Assembly (NCBI RefSeq): GCF_001950255.1
Contig: NZ_BDJK01000003.1
Span: 62,001 to 126,000, forward strand
Origin: Carboxydothermus pertinax
GTDB lineage: Bacteria; Bacillota; Z-2901; Carboxydothermales; Carboxydothermaceae
DNA length: 64,000 bases
Direction of reading: 5' to 3'
Shown here: piece after piece, positions 49,001 to 57,188 of the stretch
How positions within the stretch are numbered: position 1 is the first letter of the stretch
Layout: every line of letters starts with the position of its first letter
Notes under the pieces: generated by a model
The model's input: the letters and a program-made list of their open reading frames with translations, nothing else
Databases searched by the model: none
What the model was told of the DNA's origin: nothing
Made by a program: the position numbers and the translations under genes

Positions 49001-49975
49001 ATGAAAGTTGGAATTACCACGACGATACCGGTAGAAGCGGTTTTTGCTGCTGGTAAAATTCCGGTAGATTTAAACAATATTTTTATTACCGCTCCTTCTC
49101 CCCAGGCACTGGTGGAAGAGGCCGAGGAAGAGGGGTATCCGCGCAACCTCTGTGCCTGGATTAAAGGTTTATATACGGTGGCCAAAAATGACCCGGAAAT
49201 TTCTACGATTATTGCCGTAACCCAGGGGGATTGCAGCAATACCCATGCTTTAATGGAAACCTTAATGTTAGCGGGCAAAGAAATTATTCCTTTTGCCTAT
49301 CCCTTTGACCGGGATTATGACTTATTAGCCCACCAGCTGGAAAAGTTAATTAAAGCTCTTGGGACATCCTGGGAAAAGACGCGGGAAGTTAAAAAGAAGT
49401 TAGATGAAATAAGAAAGTTTTTGGTGGAGTTGGATTTTCTAACTTATGCCGAAGGTAAAGTAACCGGTTTCGAAAATCACCTCTGGCTAGTATCGTCGAG
49501 CGATTTTAACCAAAATCCCGAGGAATTTCAGAAAGAGTTGGAGGAATTTTTAAAAGAAGTAAAAAAGAGACCACGGGAAAAAGAAAAACTAAGAATTGCT
49601 TATATCGGGGTACCCCCGATTATTCCAGACCTTTATGATTATTTAGAAGAGCGGGGAGCAAGGGTGGTGTTTAACGAGGTACAGCGGCAATTTTCCATGC
49701 CGTATTTAGAGGAAGACTTAGTGCGGCAGTACCAGCTTTATACTTATCCTTACGGAATTTTTGCCAGGCTTTCGGATATCAAAAAAGAATTAGAAATGCG
49801 GGAAGTGGATGCGGTTATTCATTATGCCCAGAGTTTTTGCTACCGCCAAATTGAGGATTTAATCATCCGCCGGGAAATTCACCTACCAATATTAACTTTG
49901 GAGGGAGATAAACCGGGGAGGATGGATGCCCGCACCCGGATGCGGGTGGATGCTTTTTTAGACATGATTCGTTAA
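49001..49975 (+). CDS. 2-hydroxyacyl-CoA dehydratase-type 4Fe-4S protein (HgdB/BcrB-like)
   Basis: 324 residues with three conserved Cys for a 4Fe-4S cluster: C51 (PRNLCAW), C78 (TQGDCSN) and C280 (AQSFCYRQ), the pattern of a single subunit of the dehydratase/benzoyl-CoA reductase family. Members need ATP-driven electron injection from an activase, which is the next gene. Normal enzymes have two unlike subunits; only one gene is present here, so it may act as a homodimer, as double-cubane cluster protein does in Carboxydothermus. The substrate is unknown. Confidence 0.8.
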   Translation: MKVGITTTIPVEAVFAAGKIPVDLNNIFITAPSPQALVEEAEEEGYPRNLCAWIKGLYTVAKNDPEISTIIAVTQGDCSNTHALMETLMLAGKEIIPFAYPFDRDYDLLAHQLEKLIKALGTSWEKTREVKKKLDEIRKFLVELDFLTYAEGKVTGFENHLWLVSSSDFNQNPEEFQKELEEFLKEVKKRPREKEKLRIAYIGVPPIIPDLYDYLEERGARVVFNEVQRQFSMPYLEEDLVRQYQLYTYPYGIFARLSDIKKELEMREVDAVIHYAQSFCYRQIEDLIIRREIHLPILTLEGDKPGRMDARTRMRVDAFLDMIR

Positions 49976-49987
49976 AAGGTGATAAAC

Positions 49988-50743
49988 ATGCATATAGGAA
50001 TTGACCTTGGGAGTAGAAACGTAAAAATGGCAATAAAAGAAGACGGGGAACTTAAGTTTTTACTTTTTGATACGGTAAGCTTTTACCGGAAATACGGAAA
50101 GCTGGTGGATGGCGAATTGGTGGTGGATTTTTCGGCTATAGGGTTAAAGGAAATTGCAAAAATCGTCTCCACCGGCTATGGACGCCAGGCGGTTAAAATT
50201 AAAGGTGGGGAAGAAATACCGGAAATCCGTGCCCATGCTTTAGGGGCGGTTTACCAGACGGGGCTTTTGGATTTTACCCTTTTAGACCTAGGGGGACAGG
50301 ATAGCAAAGTGGTATTAGTGCGCAAGGGTAAGCTTATTGATTTTCTTACTAACGATAAATGTGCCGCTTCTACCGGAAGATATCTGGAAAATATGGCTTC
50401 GGTATTAAAGATTTCTTTAGATGAACTGGGAAATTTCTACGAAAATCCAGTAGAACTATCTAGTACCTGTGCTATTTTTGGCGAAACGGAACTTTTAGGC
50501 AAGGTGGTAGAAGGGTATTCTCTGGAGCAGTTAGCTGCTGGGGTAAATTATACTATTTTTAAAAGGATTGCTCCAATGTTAAAAAAACTTTTTTCACCAA
50601 AAGTAGTATTTACCGGCGGAGTGGCCTACAGTAGGGCTCTAAAACATATTATTGAAAAGGAGCTTGAGGTAGAAGTAGTAATTCCCCGGGAGCCACAGTT
50701 TAACGGAGCAATCGGCTGCTTAAAATACGGGGGTGGGCTTTAA
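49988..50743 (+). CDS. BadF/BadG/HgdC-type ATPase activase
   Basis: 251 residues from ATG 49988 (AAAAGGTGAT upstream; GTG 49979 too close). ASKHA fold with GIDLGSRNVKMAI and LDLGGQDSKVVL. Two Cys, C125 (TNDKCAAS) and C161 (SSTCAIFG), are those that hold a 4Fe-4S cluster across the homodimer. It transfers one electron, with ATP hydrolysis, to the dehydratase-type protein before it. Its stop overlaps the next ATG. Confidence 0.9.
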   Translation: MHIGIDLGSRNVKMAIKEDGELKFLLFDTVSFYRKYGKLVDGELVVDFSAIGLKEIAKIVSTGYGRQAVKIKGGEEIPEIRAHALGAVYQTGLLDFTLLDLGGQDSKVVLVRKGKLIDFLTNDKCAASTGRYLENMASVLKISLDELGNFYENPVELSSTCAIFGETELLGKVVEGYSLEQLAAGVNYTIFKRIAPMLKKLFSPKVVFTGGVAYSRALKHIIEKELEVEVVIPREPQFNGAIGCLKYGGGL

Positions 50744-51471
50744 TGCGGCTAACAGTTTTAGGGTGCTGGGCACCTTTCCCAGCACCGGGCGGGGCAACTT
50801 CCTCATACCTTTTAGAAACGGAGGAAGTAAAGGTATTAGTGGATGTGGGCAGTGGAGCAGTGGCGAACCTTTTAAAATGGGGACAGCCGGAAAAGTTAGA
50901 TGCGGTAATCCTTTCCCACTGGCATGAAGACCATGTAGCCGATTTACCAATCCTCCGTTATCTGGCGCGAAGCTTATTTTTTACTGGAAAACGAGCGGAA
51001 AAAATAAAGCTTTTTTACCCCGAGGCTCCAGAGAAACCGGATTTAGCAAAATATCAGGAGTTTTTTGAGTTAATTCCTATTGGAGAAGGGGAATTTTTCA
51101 ATTTAAAGGGCCTTGGTGTTTGGGCTGTAAAAAATACCCATGCCGTGCTCTCCTACGGGTTTAAGTTTACGGCAATGGGCAAAACCTTTGGTTATACTGG
51201 CGATACCGGCTATTTAAAGAGCCATGAAGAGTTTTTCCGTGGCGTTGATTTATTATTGGCAGAGTGTACCGGGTTGAAGCAAGATACCAGTTTTACCCAG
51301 GATAATCACTTAACCACTTACGATTGTGCCAATTTAGCGAAAAACGCTGACGTGAAAACCCTAGTTATAACCCATTTTTGGCCTTTTTATGAGGTTTTGA
51401 AGCTTCTTGGGGAAGTTCAGGAAATTTACCCTGGGGTTTTAGCTGCCCGGGAGGGAATGGTAATATTATGA
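50743..51471 (+). CDS. Metallo-beta-lactamase-fold hydrolase
   Basis: 242 residues with the metal motif SHWHEDH (about 58-64), further His in KNTHAVLSYGFKF and Asp in GYTGDTGY, and final ITHFWP. RNase Z/YhfI-like subfamily with unknown substrate. Starts on the stop of the activase gene (TAATG) and ends in an ATGA overlap with the next, so all are in one operon. Confidence 0.85.
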   Translation: MRLTVLGCWAPFPAPGGATSSYLLETEEVKVLVDVGSGAVANLLKWGQPEKLDAVILSHWHEDHVADLPILRYLARSLFFTGKRAEKIKLFYPEAPEKPDLAKYQEFFELIPIGEGEFFNLKGLGVWAVKNTHAVLSYGFKFTAMGKTFGYTGDTGYLKSHEEFFRGVDLLLAECTGLKQDTSFTQDNHLTTYDCANLAKNADVKTLVITHFWPFYEVLKLLGEVQEIYPGVLAAREGMVIL

Positions 51472-52364
51472 GCATTTATCCCCATGAGTATCTGTTAAAA
51501 GCTGTTTATTTTGCTCCCCGGGGTAAACACCGGCTCATGGCGTTAGGTTCAGTCCTGGCAGAGCGGTATTTAACCCCTAAAGACAAACTGGTGGGATTAA
51601 TAGGTGATGCCGGGGCTGGGAAATCACTTCTTATCCGGGGAATGTTTCCCGGATTGGAACTTACCAATGATGACGAAGGTATTAATATTCGGCCTTTGCC
51701 GTTAATGGAAGATTATGAGCGGGAAAATTTCCGTCACCACTCTTATCACCTGGATGTTCGCTTTGAGCTGGCTTTTACCCCGCCCTTTCGCCTGGCGGAT
51801 GCGGTTAAAAAAGCTATCGATAAAGGTCGACGGGTAATCATTGAACATTTTGACTTATTATATCCCCATTTAAAGATTAATGCCGAGCTTTTAATTGGTA
51901 TTGGGGCTGAGGTGATACTCTTTCGTCCTAATGTTTTTGGCCCTTTTCCCCAGGAAGTGGCCGAGGAAGTGTTTCCCTCACTGGTTTTTCGGAAAATGGC
52001 TCATTCGGCGGAAGACCTTACGGGATATGTTTTAAGGGAAATGGGGATTTTAAAGCCGGAGGTCCATAGCGATATTCGTCACGGTTTTTTGCTGGAATTT
52101 AAGGAAAAACCGGAAATTGATCTTGAGGCGCTGGAGAAAAGGGTTAAAGAGTTGATTGCCGCTAACCTTACAATTTGTTATTATGATGAAGAACATATTA
52201 AGCTTGGTGGGGAAAAGGTGGAATGTACCGGACCCCGCATTCATGTTTCCCGTACTGGCGAAATAAAAGGTTTTAAAATAGTTAAAGAGTTAAAATACGA
52301 CCCCATTGAAAAGCTTTATATTATTGCCGGGGTTGTAGGACAACAGGAAAACGGGGTGATTTAA
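51468..52364 (+). CDS. P-loop protein fused to AlaRS second additional domain-like part
   Basis: 298 residues. The N-terminal half has a P-loop (GDAGAGKS, about 46-53) and a kinase-like pattern ([16 protein letters not shown]). The C-terminal half (about 195-280: [27 protein letters not shown]) is like the SAD/second additional domain of alanyl- and threonyl-tRNA synthetases. Firmicutes have such proteins labelled with that domain name only. A role in tRNA or nucleotide repair or editing is possible, not shown. It overlaps the MBL gene and rph. Confidence 0.7.
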   Translation: MSIYPHEYLLKAVYFAPRGKHRLMALGSVLAERYLTPKDKLVGLIGDAGAGKSLLIRGMFPGLELTNDDEGINIRPLPLMEDYERENFRHHSYHLDVRFELAFTPPFRLADAVKKAIDKGRRVIIEHFDLLYPHLKINAELLIGIGAEVILFRPNVFGPFPQEVAEEVFPSLVFRKMAHSAEDLTGYVLREMGILKPEVHSDIRHGFLLEFKEKPEIDLEALEKRVKELIAANLTICYYDEEHIKLGGEKVECTGPRIHVSRTGEIKGFKIVKELKYDPIEKLYIIAGVVGQQENGVI

Positions 52365-53128
52365 TGCGCAGTGACGGTAGAGAAAAGGACCAATTAAGGG
52401 CGGTAAAGATTATCACCGATTACATAAAACACGCCGAAGGCTCGGTGTTAATAGAAATGGGCGATACCCGGGTAGTTTGTACCGCTACCGTTGAAGATAA
52501 AGTGCCTCCTTTTGCCAAAGGGGAAGGAAAAGGCTGGATTACTGCCGAGTACGGGATGCTCCCCCGGAGTACGGAAACGCGCAATATCCGGGAAGCGGCC
52601 AAAGGCAAACAGTCAGGGCGAACATTAGAAATTCAGCGGCTAATCGGCCGGGCCTTACGGGGAGTAGTGGATTTAAAAGCTTTAGGGGAACGTACCCTCT
52701 GGATTGACTGTGATGTCATCCAGGCCGACGGTGGTACCCGGACGGCTGCAATTACCGGATCTTTTGTGGCTTTGGCGCTGGCTTTAAACAAACTGGTGGA
52801 AAACGGTATATTACCTGTGATACCGTTAAAAGATTTTGTGGCGGCGGTTAGTGTGGGAATCGTTGAAGGGGAGGCGGTCTTAGATTTAAATTTTGCCGAG
52901 GACTCTAAAGCGCTGGTGGATATGAATGTGGTGATGACTGGAAATAACCGTTTTGTAGAAGTCCAGGGTACCGGCGAAGAGGCAAGTTTTTCAATGGAAG
53001 AATTACAGGAACTTCTGACCTTAGCCCAAAAAGGGGTTGGGGAACTAATTAATATTCAAAAACAAGCCTTAGGGGAAATTGCTGGAAAGATAGGGATTGT
53101 AAATGGAGCAAATAGTAATAGCCAGTAA
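52364..53128 (+). CDS. rph: Ribonuclease PH
   Basis: 254 residues. Phosphorolytic 3'-5' exonuclease for tRNA 3'-end trimming. Clear signature [47 protein letters not shown] and [17 protein letters not shown]. Starts at the last base of the gene before, and its tail overlaps rdgB by 26 bases. The same rph-rdgB-yfcE order is found in Bacillus. Confidence 0.97.
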   Translation: MRSDGREKDQLRAVKIITDYIKHAEGSVLIEMGDTRVVCTATVEDKVPPFAKGEGKGWITAEYGMLPRSTETRNIREAAKGKQSGRTLEIQRLIGRALRGVVDLKALGERTLWIDCDVIQADGGTRTAAITGSFVALALALNKLVENGILPVIPLKDFVAAVSVGIVEGEAVLDLNFAEDSKALVDMNVVMTGNNRFVEVQGTGEEASFSMEELQELLTLAQKGVGELINIQKQALGEIAGKIGIVNGANSNSQ

Positions 53129-53711
53129 AAATCAGGGTAAGATTAAAGAATTTTCTTCCATGCTTTCGGAATTAAAGGTATCATTTTTAAGCCTTTTAGA
53201 CTTTCCGGAAATCGGGGAAATCCCCGAAGAAGGCGCGACTTTTGAAGAAAATGCTTTGCAAAAAGCATCCCTGGTCGCAAAGCTTACCGGGCTTCCGGCT
53301 TTAGCCGATGATTCGGGGCTTGTGGTTGATGCTTTAGGGGGAAGACCGGGAGTATATTCGGCCCGCTATGCGGGTGAACCCAAGGATGACTTTAAAAATA
53401 TCCAAAAACTTTTGCAGGAATTAAAAGGCGTGCCAGCTGCAAAAAGAACTGCCCGCTTTGTGGCTGTCCTTTGCCTTTATTTCCCTGATGGTCACAGGGT
53501 AATGGCCCGGGGAGAATGTTCGGGGATTATTTTAAACGAGCTTAGGGGTAAAGGTGGCTTTGGCTATGATCCTGTTTTTTATCTTCCTGAGTATGGGAAA
53601 ACCATGGCTGAACTACCCCTTGAGGTAAAAAATAAAATTAGCCACCGGGCCAGGGCCTTAGTAGAGCTTTTTCAAAAAATTAAGGAGGCAAAACGGTGGA
53701 ATTTCTTGTAG
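53103..53711 (+). CDS. rdgB: XTP/dITP diphosphatase
   Basis: 202 residues, Ham1 family. Start [14 protein letters not shown] (SKNxGK) and metal site ([25 protein letters not shown]), late [10 protein letters not shown] and SHRARAL. Clears inosine and xanthosine triphosphates. Starts in rph, ends overlapping the phosphodiesterase gene by 16 bases. Confidence 0.96.
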   Translation: MEQIVIASKNQGKIKEFSSMLSELKVSFLSLLDFPEIGEIPEEGATFEENALQKASLVAKLTGLPALADDSGLVVDALGGRPGVYSARYAGEPKDDFKNIQKLLQELKGVPAAKRTARFVAVLCLYFPDGHRVMARGECSGIILNELRGKGGFGYDPVFYLPEYGKTMAELPLEVKNKISHRARALVELFQKIKEAKRWNFL

Positions 53712-54166
53712 TTAGCGATACCCATGGGCGCGTTGAAAAAGTAGTAAAGTATGCCAAAGGGCGTGCTTTTACGGGAATAATCCATGCGGGGGATTATTAC
53801 CGGGATGGGATTTTTCTGGGTTCGGAGCTGGGAATACCGGTGTATGCGGTTTATGGGAACTGCGATGGTGTTTGGGACGGCATAGAAGAAGAAACAATTG
53901 AAATATCAGGGAAAAGAATATTTTTAACCCATGGACACTCTTATTACGTCAAACATGATCTTAAACTTTTGGCACAAAAAGCAGAAAGTTTAAAGGCTGA
54001 ACTGGTAATATTCGGTCATAGCCACGTTCCGGTTTATACTAGGATAAATGGCCTTTGGTTTTTAAATCCGGGAAGCCCATCCCTACCTCGGGAGGGAAAA
54101 GGGGGGAGCGTTGCGATCTTAAAGATTTTGGAAGAAGGTTTTGAGGCCGAAATTGTTTATTTATAA
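53696..54166 (+). CDS. yfcE: YfcE/MJ0936-type phosphodiesterase
   Basis: 156 residues from GTG 53696 with AAGGAGGC upstream. Calcineurin-like metallophosphatase: SDTHGR, HAGDYY, GNCDG, THGHSYYV and FGHSHVP motifs for two metals. Physiological substrate uncertain. Last gene of the operon before the tRNAs. Confidence 0.9.
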   Translation: MEFLVVSDTHGRVEKVVKYAKGRAFTGIIHAGDYYRDGIFLGSELGIPVYAVYGNCDGVWDGIEEETIEISGKRIFLTHGHSYYVKHDLKLLAQKAESLKAELVIFGHSHVPVYTRINGLWFLNPGSPSLPREGKGGSVAILKILEEGFEAEIVYL

Positions 54167-54201
54167 CGTTTTTCCGCCAAAATTCACCAGCAAATTATTT
54201 A

Positions 54202-54230
54202 TTGACAAAACCGGTTTATTTATTTATACT
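54202..54230 (+). promoter_or_regulatory. Promoter of the tRNA cluster
   Basis: TTGACA (54202-54207), 17-base spacer, TATACT (54225-54230), 21 bases before the first tRNA. Confidence 0.85.
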
Positions 54231-54251
54231 AATTGATGCACGGAGAAACGA

Positions 54252-54325
54252 GCGGGTGTAGCTCAATGGTAGAGCCCTGGCCTTCCAAGCCAGTCGCGTG
54301 GGTTCGATTCCCATCACCCGCTCCA
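54252..54325 (+). tRNA. tRNA-Gly (TCC), CCA encoded
   Basis: Acceptor GCGGGTG/CACCCGC, anticodon loop CTTCCAA, T-arm GGGTTCGATTCCC. Encoded CCA. Confidence 0.96.
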
Positions 54326-54336
54326 TTTATTGATTT

Positions 54337-54412
<76 letters not shown>

Positions 54413-54416
54413 TTTC

Positions 54417-54510
54417 TGGAGGTCAGAAGTCGGAAGTTAGAGGTTAGGTTACATCTAACTTCAGTTAATTAATAAATTATTTTCCAACCTCCAATCTCCA
54501 ATATCCAATT
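54417..54510. repeat. Heptad-based intergenic repeat between tRNAs
   Basis: Holds GAGGTCAGAAGTCGGAAGTTAGAGGTTAG and, further on, its complement-like CCAACCTCCAATCTCCAATATCC, built from 7-base units of GTTAGAR type. The two halves can pair as a long imperfect hairpin. Similar elements lie at 54806-54930 and, in part, at 58449-58480. Confidence 0.7.
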
Positions 54511-54518
54511 TCCAATAT

Positions 54519-54597
54519 GGTGGGTGTAGCCCAACGGTTAGGAGGCGCATGACTGTGGATCATGACAGTGTGGGTTCAAATCCCATCACCCACCCCA
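54519..54597 (+). tRNA. tRNA-His (GTG), CCA encoded
   Basis: Extra 5' G at 54519 faces C73, as tRNA-His needs; anticodon loop CTGTGGA gives GTG; T-arm GGGTTCAAATCCC; CCA at 54595-54597. Confidence 0.95.
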
Positions 54598-54607
54598 AAT
54601 TCCCTAC

Positions 54608-54682
54608 TGGGGCGTAGCCAAGCGGTAAGGCAGCGGTCTTTGGAACCGCCATTCGTTGGTTCGAATCCAGCCGCCCCAGCCA
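54608..54682 (+). tRNA. tRNA-Gln (TTG), CCA encoded
   Basis: TGGGGCG/CGCCCCA acceptor, anticodon loop CTTTGGA gives TTG, T-arm TGGTTCGAATCCA. Confidence 0.95.
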
Positions 54683-54683
54683 C

Positions 54684-54712
54684 TTGACAATAACGGCGAA
54701 GGCCGTTATAAT
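54684..54712 (+). promoter_or_regulatory. Consensus promoter inside the tRNA cluster
   Basis: TTGACA (54684-54689), 17-base spacer, TATAAT (54707-54712), two bases after tRNA-Gln. The spacer holds the inverted repeat AACGGC/GCCGTT, a possible operator or Gln-transcript hairpin. It drives tRNA-Lys and the following tRNAs. Confidence 0.9.
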
Positions 54713-54725
54713 AAATCTTTGTTGT

Positions 54726-54801
54726 GAGCCATTAGCTCAGTTGGTAGAGCACCTGACTTTTAATCAGGGTGTCGAAGGTTCGAGTCCTTCATGGCTCACC
54801 A
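54726..54801 (+). tRNA. tRNA-Lys (TTT), CCA encoded
   Basis: GAGCCAT/ATGGCTC acceptor, anticodon loop CTTTTAA, T-arm AGGTTCGAGTCCT. Confidence 0.96.
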
Positions 54802-54805
54802 TTCT

Positions 54806-54930
54806 TTAGAAATTAGAAGTTAGAGGTTAGACGGTAAAATAACCTTTAGCTTTTTATTTATATTTTTTTTATATTTTTTGTTTTATTTCCAATTTCCATT
54901 TTCTAACCTCCAAATTCTAACTTCTAAAAG
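54806..54930. repeat. Inverted heptad repeat between tRNA-Lys and tRNA-Leu
   Basis: A left arm TTAGAAGTTAGAGGTTAG is answered 90 bases on by the near-complement CTAACCTCCAAATTCTAACTTCTAA, with AT-rich DNA between. Both arms could form a long stem. Same unit type as in 54417-54510. Confidence 0.75.
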
Positions 54931-54931
54931 C

Positions 54932-55014
54932 GCGGGTGTGGCGGAACTGGCAGACGCGCTGGACTTAGGATCCAGTGGGCAACCGTGGGGGTTCAAGTCC
55001 CTCCACCCGCACCA
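54932..55014 (+). tRNA. tRNA-Leu (TAG), CCA encoded
   Basis: GCGGGTG/CACCCGC acceptor, anticodon loop CTTAGGA gives TAG; long variable arm (GGGCAACC region) as in class II tRNAs. Confidence 0.95.
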
Positions 55015-55029
55015 GTTAAACTAAAATTG

Positions 55030-55104
55030 GCGGAAGTGGCTCAGTGGTAGAGCATCGCCTTGCCAAGGCGAGGGCCGCGGGTTCGAATCCCGTCTTCCGC
55101 TCCA
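55030..55104 (+). tRNA. tRNA-Gly (GCC), CCA encoded
   Basis: GCGGAAG/CTTCCGC acceptor, anticodon loop TTGCCAA gives GCC, T-arm GGGTTCGAATCCC. Confidence 0.96.
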
Positions 55105-55113
55105 GAAGAAATG

Positions 55114-55136
55114 CTCCGGTAAAGCCGGAGTTTTTT
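55114..55136 (+). terminator. Terminator of the tRNA cluster
   Basis: CTCCGG pairs with CCGGAG over a 5-base loop, then six T. Confidence 0.9.
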
Positions 55137-55282
55137 GTTATTTAGGCATTTTTAGTTGCACAAAACTGTGAGAGTGTGTAGAATATAATAGTAATTGAGT
55201 ATCTTTTTGGTTTAGTTTTAAATGCCATAAAATGGCAAAATAAAGATAAAAATTTAAATACATACTGCAAGGAGGATATTCA

Positions 55283-56566
55283 ATGAAAGTAACAAAAGAA
55301 AAGCTTGAAAAAAGTCGAGTGGAATTAACTGTAGAGGTAGAAGCCGAAGAAGTTGCCAAAGCGTACGAAAAAGCTTATAAAAAAATTGCTCAAAAAGTAG
55401 TAATACCAGGATTTAGAAAAGGAAAAGCCCCTCGTGTCTTAGTAGAACGACAGGTGGGTCAAGGTTACATTCTCGAAGAAGCTTTAGATGCGCTTTTGCC
55501 GGAAAGTTACGTCAAGGCTATAGAGGAAGCAGCTATTGAGCCGGTGGATAAGCCTGAAGTTTCCTTAGTTTCCTATGGAGTTAATGAACCTCTGGTTTAC
55601 AAAGCGGTGGTGGATGTAAAGCCTGATGTAGAGCTCGGGCAGTATACCGGTTTGGAGGTAACGAAAATGCCGGTAGAGGTAACCGAAGAAGAAGTAGAAA
55701 AAGAGCTTACCTACCTTCAAAACCGTTATGCCAAGCTAGTTACCGTTGAAGATGGAGAGGCTAAACTTGGGGATATGGTAGTAATCGATTTTGCCGGAAA
55801 AATTGATGGAGAACCGTTAGAAGGGGGTAGCGCTGAAGATTATCGGTTAGAACTTGGCTCTAACGTTTTTATTCCGGGATTTGAAGAGCAAATCGTGGGG
55901 ATGAAGCCAGGGGAAACCAGAGAAATAAACGTCACTTTTCCGGAAGATTACCATAAAAAAGATATTGCGGGTAAGCCTGCAGTCTTTAATGTAACCTTAA
56001 AAGAAATTAAAAGAAAAGAAGTAGCTCCTCTTGATGATGAATTTGCCAAAGATGTTTCCGAATTTTCCACTTTAGAAGAACTAAAAGAAGACCTGAAGAA
56101 AAAGATTGCCCAATCCAAAGAAAATATCGCCCGGGAAAAGATGGAGAGTGACTTAATTGAGAAGGCTGTCGATAATGCGGCGGTAGAAATCCCGGAAAGC
56201 CTAGTAAATCACGAAGTAGACCATATCCTTCATTATTTTGAAGAGGAATTAAAGTATGAAAGATTAACATTAGAGCAATATCTTGAATATCAGAAAAAAA
56301 CCTTAGAGGAACTAAAAGAAGAATTAAAGCCAAGGGCAGAAAGAAATGTTAAAACCGAGCTGGTTTTAGAAGCCATAGCTAAAAAAGAAGGAATTACCGC
56401 ATCTTCTGAAGAATTAGAACAGGAGCTTAGTAAAATTGCTGAGCTTTACCAGCAGCCGGTAGAGGAGATTAAAAAGCTCTTTACCGGTCGGATGGATGAT
56501 CTTTCTTATTCCATCGTCCGCCGGAAAACTATTAACTTTTTAGTTGAAAATGCCAAAACCGTTTAA
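55283..56566 (+). CDS. tig: Trigger factor
   Basis: 427 residues, ribosome-bound chaperone and prolyl isomerase. N-terminal ribosome-binding domain (VPGFRKGKAPR-like; here VIPGFRKGKAPRVLVE), FKBP domain (about 155-240: GDMVVIDFAGKIDGEPLEGG) and helical C-terminal arms. AAGGAGG precedes ATG 55283. A TATAAT at 55184-55189 could be its -10 but no good -35 was found. tig-clpP-clpX order is standard. Confidence 0.96.
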   Translation: MKVTKEKLEKSRVELTVEVEAEEVAKAYEKAYKKIAQKVVIPGFRKGKAPRVLVERQVGQGYILEEALDALLPESYVKAIEEAAIEPVDKPEVSLVSYGVNEPLVYKAVVDVKPDVELGQYTGLEVTKMPVEVTEEEVEKELTYLQNRYAKLVTVEDGEAKLGDMVVIDFAGKIDGEPLEGGSAEDYRLELGSNVFIPGFEEQIVGMKPGETREINVTFPEDYHKKDIAGKPAVFNVTLKEIKRKEVAPLDDEFAKDVSEFSTLEELKEDLKKKIAQSKENIAREKMESDLIEKAVDNAAVEIPESLVNHEVDHILHYFEEELKYERLTLEQYLEYQKKTLEELKEELKPRAERNVKTELVLEAIAKKEGITASSEELEQELSKIAELYQQPVEEIKKLFTGRMDDLSYSIVRRKTINFLVENAKTV

Positions 56567-56584
56567 ATTTAAGGAGGTATCATT

Positions 56585-57172
56585 ATGAGCTACTTAGTTC
56601 CCATTGTAGTGGAGCAAACCAGTCGTGGGGAAAGAAGTTATGATATTTGGTCAAGGTTACTAAAAGACCGCATAATATTTATTGGAGGGCCCATTGACGA
56701 CCATGTGGCCAATTTGGTAATAGCTCAAATGCTGTTTTTAGAAGCAGAAGATCCAGAGAAAGACATTCATTTATACATTAATTCCCCTGGTGGAGTAGTG
56801 ACCGCGGGAATGGCCATTTATGATACTATGCAGTATATTAAACCGGATGTTTCTACCATCTGCATAGGTCAGGCGGCGAGTATGGGAGCTTTTCTCTTAG
56901 CAGCAGGGGCTAAAGGTAAGCGTTTTTCCTTGCCTTATGCCCGGATTATGATTCACCAGCCGTTAGGGGGAGTGCAAGGACAGGCGACCGATATAGATAT
57001 CCACGCCCGGGAAATCTTACGGATGAAAGATACTTTAAATGAGTTGTTGACCAAACATACCGGCCAGCCTAGGGAAAAAATCGATCGGGATACCGAGCGG
57101 GATTTCTTTATGTCGGCTACAGAAGCTAAAGCGTACGGAATTATCGATGAGGTGATCACTGTACGCAAATAA
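56585..57172 (+). CDS. clpP: ATP-dependent Clp protease proteolytic subunit
   Basis: 195 residues. Catalytic Ser in [11 protein letters not shown], His in MIHQPLGG and Asp in ERDFFMSA. The N-terminal [21 protein letters not shown] is typical. Forms the 14-mer chamber used with ClpX. AAGGAGG before ATG 56585; 18 bases after tig. Confidence 0.97.
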   Translation: MSYLVPIVVEQTSRGERSYDIWSRLLKDRIIFIGGPIDDHVANLVIAQMLFLEAEDPEKDIHLYINSPGGVVTAGMAIYDTMQYIKPDVSTICIGQAASMGAFLLAAGAKGKRFSLPYARIMIHQPLGGVQGQATDIDIHAREILRMKDTLNELLTKHTGQPREKIDRDTERDFFMSATEAKAYGIIDEVITVRK

Positions 57173-57188
57173 GTTTTGAGGTGATGAA

